Below, piece by piece: positions 6,255 through 9,256 of a DNA stretch of 9,256 bases (position 1 is the stretch's first letter; the number at the start of each line of letters is the position of its first letter). The stretch is from the NCBI GenBank assembly GCA_964614855.1, contig CAZTMX010000110.1, forward strand, positions 1-9,256, written 5' to 3'. This stretch comes from CAWJHE01 sp964614855. Lineage in GTDB: Bacteria > Chloroflexota > Anaerolineae > Anaerolineales > UBA4823. A model generated the notes under the pieces. The model had not been told where the DNA came from. It did not search any database and was given only the letters and a program-made list of their open reading frames with translations. The position numbers were made by a program, and so were the translations under genes.

Positions 6255-9200
6255 ATGAAAGAAAAAGGGTACCGCTTTGTACTATTCCTGGTTGTCCTGG
6301 CTCTGTCAGCCACACCTGCCTTTGCCCTGCCTGACCAACCCAACCCACCTGGCGTTGAATACATCGTTGAACCTGCAGAAGTCATCCCGTTTACTGATAT
6401 CAAAACCAGCAAGACTGTGCTCAATGAAAACAAATATGCCAGCGGCCCGGCATTATACACTGTGCTGCTGCGAGAAGCCCCGCTGGCAAGTTACAAAGGT
6501 GGGGCGGCAGGATTAGCCGCCACCAGCCCCAGTGTCACTGGTGCGGCTAAACTGGATGCCAATAGCCCGCAAAGCCTGGCTTATCGCAAATACCTGGCAG
6601 AACGCCAGCAGACCTTTATCGCTGGCTTGGAAAAAGAATTTGCACGCAGCATCGAGGTCAAATTCACTTTCCAGGCCGCGCTGAACGGTTTTGCCGCCGT
6701 GCTCACCCCTGAAGAAGCAGCTGCTGTTGCCTTGCGCGGCGAGGTGCGCCTGGTGGAGCGCAGCGGGCTGTACCAGGTCGACACAGACGCCGGCCCCTCC
6801 TGGATCGGCGCACCGGCAGTTTGGGATGTCAGTGAATTGGGCGAAGTGCTCGGCACCATGGGCGAGGGGGTGATTGTCGGCGTCCTGGACACCGGCATCA
6901 ACGCAGACCATCCTTCCTTTGCCGCCACCGGCCCGCTTGATACATATGTCCACACCAACCCGCTGGGAGCAGGGGTCTACCTGGGCGTCTGCGATCTTGA
7001 GAATCCCGCATACAATGCCAGCTTTGTCTGTAATGACAAGTTGATCGGCGCCTGGGAGTATGCTTATGATTTAAGAGGCACTTACCTGGATTATCCCACC
7101 CCAGAGGACGAAAACGGGCACGGCTCGCACACTGCCAGTACCGCGGCAGGAAATATTCTCGACTCCACCCTGATTGCGCCAACCACCAGTATCAACGGTA
7201 TGATCTCCGGTGTGGCGCCGCACGCCAACATCATTGCCTATGATGTGTGCCACAACGGCGGCTGCCCGTTTGCCGCCACCAGCGCAGCTGTGGACCAGGC
7301 TGTTATCGACGGGGTGGATGTAATTAACTATTCCATCAGCGGCGGTGAGGATCCCTATAATGAGACCACTGAACTGGCATTCCTTGAAGCCTATCATGCC
7401 GGTGTGTTTGTTTCCACTTCGGCGGGCAACCAGGGCCCAGATAGTGGAACTGTGGGGCACCGGGGAGGATGGGTGTCCGCTTCTGCCGCCGCCAGCCATA
7501 ACCGCGCCCTGCCCAACAGCCTGGTCAGCATGAGTGGCGACGGCATACCGCCGGCAGATATCACCGGGCTGGGTTTTACCAGCGGTTACGGTCCTGCCGA
7601 TATCGTCTACGCGGGCGATTATGACATCAGCGTGGATATCGAAGAAAACCTGTGCCCCCTCGGCGCCTTTCCTGTTGGCACCTTCAGTGGGCAGATTGTG
7701 GTCTGCGATCGCGGCGGGGATATCGCCCGGGTGGATAAAGCCCAAAGCGTTAAGGACGGAGGGGCAGGAGGGTTTGTTCTGGCCAACGATCTTGAAAACG
7801 GCGCCTCTTTATCCAGTGATGCCTATGTTCTCCCCGGTGTCCACATCACCTATAACGATGGGGCAGCGCTGAAAACCTGGCTGGCTGAGGGTGAGATCCA
7901 TACCGCCAGCATTTCCGGCTGGCAGATCAACACCGGTCCAGCAAACGGTGATATTTTGGCTGCATTTAGTTCACGCGGACCCAACACCACCTTTGACATA
8001 CTCAAACCCGATCTGACCACCCCCGGTGTGGATATCTGGGCAGCCATTCACACACCCGACCCACTCACCCCGGGCGCAGACGAATACGGTCTTTTGTCCG
8101 GTACATCCATGGCTTCGCCGCATACAGCCGGCGCAGCGGCGCTGATGACCGCACTACACCGCGACTGGAGTGCAGCGCAAATTCTATCCGCTCTGACGAT
8201 GAGCGCGGACAAAACAGTGTTGAAGGAAGACCGGAGCAGCCCTGCGGGTTGGTTTGATATGGGCTCCGGGCGTCTGGATCTGAGCCTGGCAACCAAAACT
8301 GGCCTGGTCCTGGATGAAACATACGAAAATTTCCTCGCCGCCGACCCGGACACAGGAGGCGATGTCAAAACGCTCAACCTGCCCTCGTTGACAAACAGCA
8401 GCTGTATCCAAAGCTGTTCCTGGACGCGCACGTTTACATCCGTTGCTGAAAGCGAAGTCATTTACACCATCACAGCCAGCGGGGATCTCCCCATCACTGC
8501 GAACCCATCCAGCTTCACCGCTTCTCCTGGCGCCAGCCAGGTGGTGACATTTACTGCAGATTCTTCCGATCTAGAGTACGATGTGTGGAAATTCGCCACA
8601 GTCAGCCTGACCCCCAGTGATGCGGCCTTCCCCACACTGAGCCTGCCCGTTTCGATCCTCCCTCCTCCCGGTACCATCCCGGCATTGGTAGCCATCAATA
8701 CCCGCCGCGACGCCGGCTCTCAGGTTGTCACAGGTTTTGAAACCAAAGCTGCCCCCGATTTGACCCTCACACCATTCAGGATGGTGAGAGGCACGATAAC
8801 TTCTGAGGCCATCCCCGAAGACCCGACCAAAACAGACCCTTATGATGACCCAGCGGACGGCGTCTTCTTTATCCTGGTGGAAGTGCCGGCTGGCGCCCCA
8901 CGCTTCATCTCAGAAATCAGCGAAACAACCGCCGCGGACCTGGATCTGTTTGTCGGTTTGGATGACGGCGATGGAATACCCCAGGCCAGTGAGCTGGTAA
9001 GCAGCAGCACGGGAACAGCCGCACCGGCGCGCGTGGATTTGCTGCTGCCGGACGCCGGCAGCTACTGGGTGCTGGTGCAAAACTTCCAGGCATCCGATGC
9101 GGATGCGGTGGACATGGTTAAGCTTGTCACCGGCGTGGTGCCGGGTACAGATGGCGGGATCATGACCCTTGTTGGTCCTGCCTCAGTTGCCGCAGGTGAC

Positions 9201-9256
9201 CCTTTCAACCTGACCGTATATTTTGACATCAGCATCTCTCAGGCTGGTGAGCGCTG
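6255..9256 (+). CDS. Secreted subtilisin-like serine protease with PA domain (3' end outside window)
   Basis: Extracellular peptidase of family S8, open for 1000 codons to the window edge. ATG 6255 follows AAGGAG by seven bases. Domains in order: a Sec signal peptide (1-24, basic start, hydrophobic core, AFA cleavage site); an I9-type propeptide/inhibitor (about 66-176, starting LYTVLLREAP); and the S8 catalytic domain with Asp212 (VLDTGIN), His289 (NGHGSHTAS), oxyanion Asn392 (SAGNQGP) and Ser618 (SGTSMASPH). A PA domain is inserted between Asn392 and Ser618 (about 432-545, with IVVCDRGG and GAGGFVLAN). After the catalytic domain comes an Fn3-like beta domain (about 700-790) with a close cysteine pair, Cys717/Cys721. 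A PPC-like beta domain follows (about 866-945, DLDLFVG, SYWVLVQNF), then the start of another beta domain. All catalytic residues are intact, so it should mature by autoprocessing. Substrate range is unknown. It has its own promoter. Confidence 0.95.
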   Translation, partial: MKEKGYRFVLFLVVLALSATPAFALPDQPNPPGVEYIVEPAEVIPFTDIKTSKTVLNENKYASGPALYTVLLREAPLASYKGGAAGLAATSPSVTGAAKLDANSPQSLAYRKYLAERQQTFIAGLEKEFARSIEVKFTFQAALNGFAAVLTPEEAAAVALRGEVRLVERSGLYQVDTDAGPSWIGAPAVWDVSELGEVLGTMGEGVIVGVLDTGINADHPSFAATGPLDTYVHTNPLGAGVYLGVCDLENPAYNASFVCNDKLIGAWEYAYDLRGTYLDYPTPEDENGHGSHTASTAAGNILDSTLIAPTTSINGMISGVAPHANIIAYDVCHNGGCPFAATSAAVDQAVIDGVDVINYSISGGEDPYNETTELAFLEAYHAGVFVSTSAGNQGPDSGTVGHRGGWVSASAAASHNRALPNSLVSMSGDGIPPADITGLGFTSGYGPADIVYAGDYDISVDIEENLCPLGAFPVGTFSGQIVVCDRGGDIARVDKAQSVKDGGAGGFVLANDLENGASLSSDAYVLPGVHITYNDGAALKTWLAEGEIHTASISGWQINTGPANGDILAAFSSRGPNTTFDILKPDLTTPGVDIWAAIHTPDPLTPGADEYGLLSGTSMASPHTAGAAALMTALHRDWSAAQILSALTMSADKTVLKEDRSSPAGWFDMGSGRLDLSLATKTGLVLDETYENFLAADPDTGGDVKTLNLPSLTNSSCIQSCSWTRTFTSVAESEVIYTITASGDLPITANPSSFTASPGASQVVTFTADSSDLEYDVWKFATVSLTPSDAAFPTLSLPVSILPPPGTIPALVAINTRRDAGSQVVTGFETKAAPDLTLTPFRMVRGTITSEAIPEDPTKTDPYDDPADGVFFILVEVPAGAPRFISEISETTAADLDLFVGLDDGDGIPQASELVSSSTGTAAPARVDLLLPDAGSYWVLVQNFQASDADAVDMVKLVTGVVPGTDGGIMTLVGPASVAAGDPFNLTVYFDISISQAGER

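Noticed and set aside
7071..7745. Minus-strand open frame of 224 codons opposite the protease gene
   Set aside because: It is antisense to the catalytic and PA region of the S8 protease, whose motifs are unambiguous. No domain or ribosome site was seen.
8961..8993. EF-hand or dockerin-like calcium loop (DDGDG...E) in the protease C-terminal region
   Set aside because: The first loop position is Leu902 instead of Asp when aligned to DxDxDG, so the loop is incomplete; it is probably an acidic turn of the PPC-like domain.
1..9256. CRISPR array, transposon ends, tRNA, rRNA or factor-independent terminators
   Set aside because: No regularly spaced direct repeats, transposase motifs, tRNA-like cloverleaf or GC-hairpin with T-run was found by eye in the intergenic stretches.

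Overview
The window looks like chromosomal DNA of an uncultured or environmental bacterium, most likely a member of the Chloroflexi (Anaerolineae type). This placement is an inference. It rests on a DUF5671-type repeat membrane protein, a small membrane-anchored NTF2-like protein, a large secreted S8 protease of the PA-domain class, and moderate-to-high GC coding sequence. No rRNA, tRNA, CRISPR array, insertion sequence, integrase or plasmid function was recognised, and nothing indicates a mobile island.

Layout from left to right. At the left edge, on the minus strand, lie the first 67 codons of a P-type cation-transporting ATPase, which continues outside the window. A 188-base divergent intergenic region (203-390) holds a TTGACA/AATAAT promoter candidate and a TATAAT box facing right. 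A plus-strand gene cluster follows with gaps of 32, 29 and 15 bases: pgi (glucose-6-phosphate isomerase), glgA (GT5 glycogen/starch synthase), a 165-residue single-pass membrane protein, and a 647-residue polytopic membrane protein built from six copies of an about 80-residue two-helix unit. A 244-base intergenic region follows, with the best promoter of the window (TTGACA, 18-base spacer, extended -10 TGATATAGT) and a leader of about 190 bases. The rest of the window, from 6255 to the right edge, is one uninterrupted open frame of 1000 codons. It encodes a secreted subtilisin-like protease with signal peptide, I9-type propeptide, complete catalytic residues, an inserted PA domain and C-terminal beta domains, and it runs off the right edge.

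How the genes may work together. Pgi interconverts fructose-6-phosphate and glucose-6-phosphate, and GlgA elongates alpha-1,4-glucan from a nucleotide-glucose donor, so the pair fits a storage-glucan branch off central sugar metabolism. The missing steps (phosphoglucomutase, GlgC, branching enzyme) are not in the window. The two membrane-protein genes share the cluster, but nothing in the sequence ties them functionally to glycogen. The protease appears to be its own transcription unit and is probably for extracellular protein degradation.

The most unusual item is the six-fold-repeat membrane protein with an extra cytosolic alpha/beta-like domain and a terminal membrane helix. I found no clear evidence of a new defence, RNA or mobile system here.
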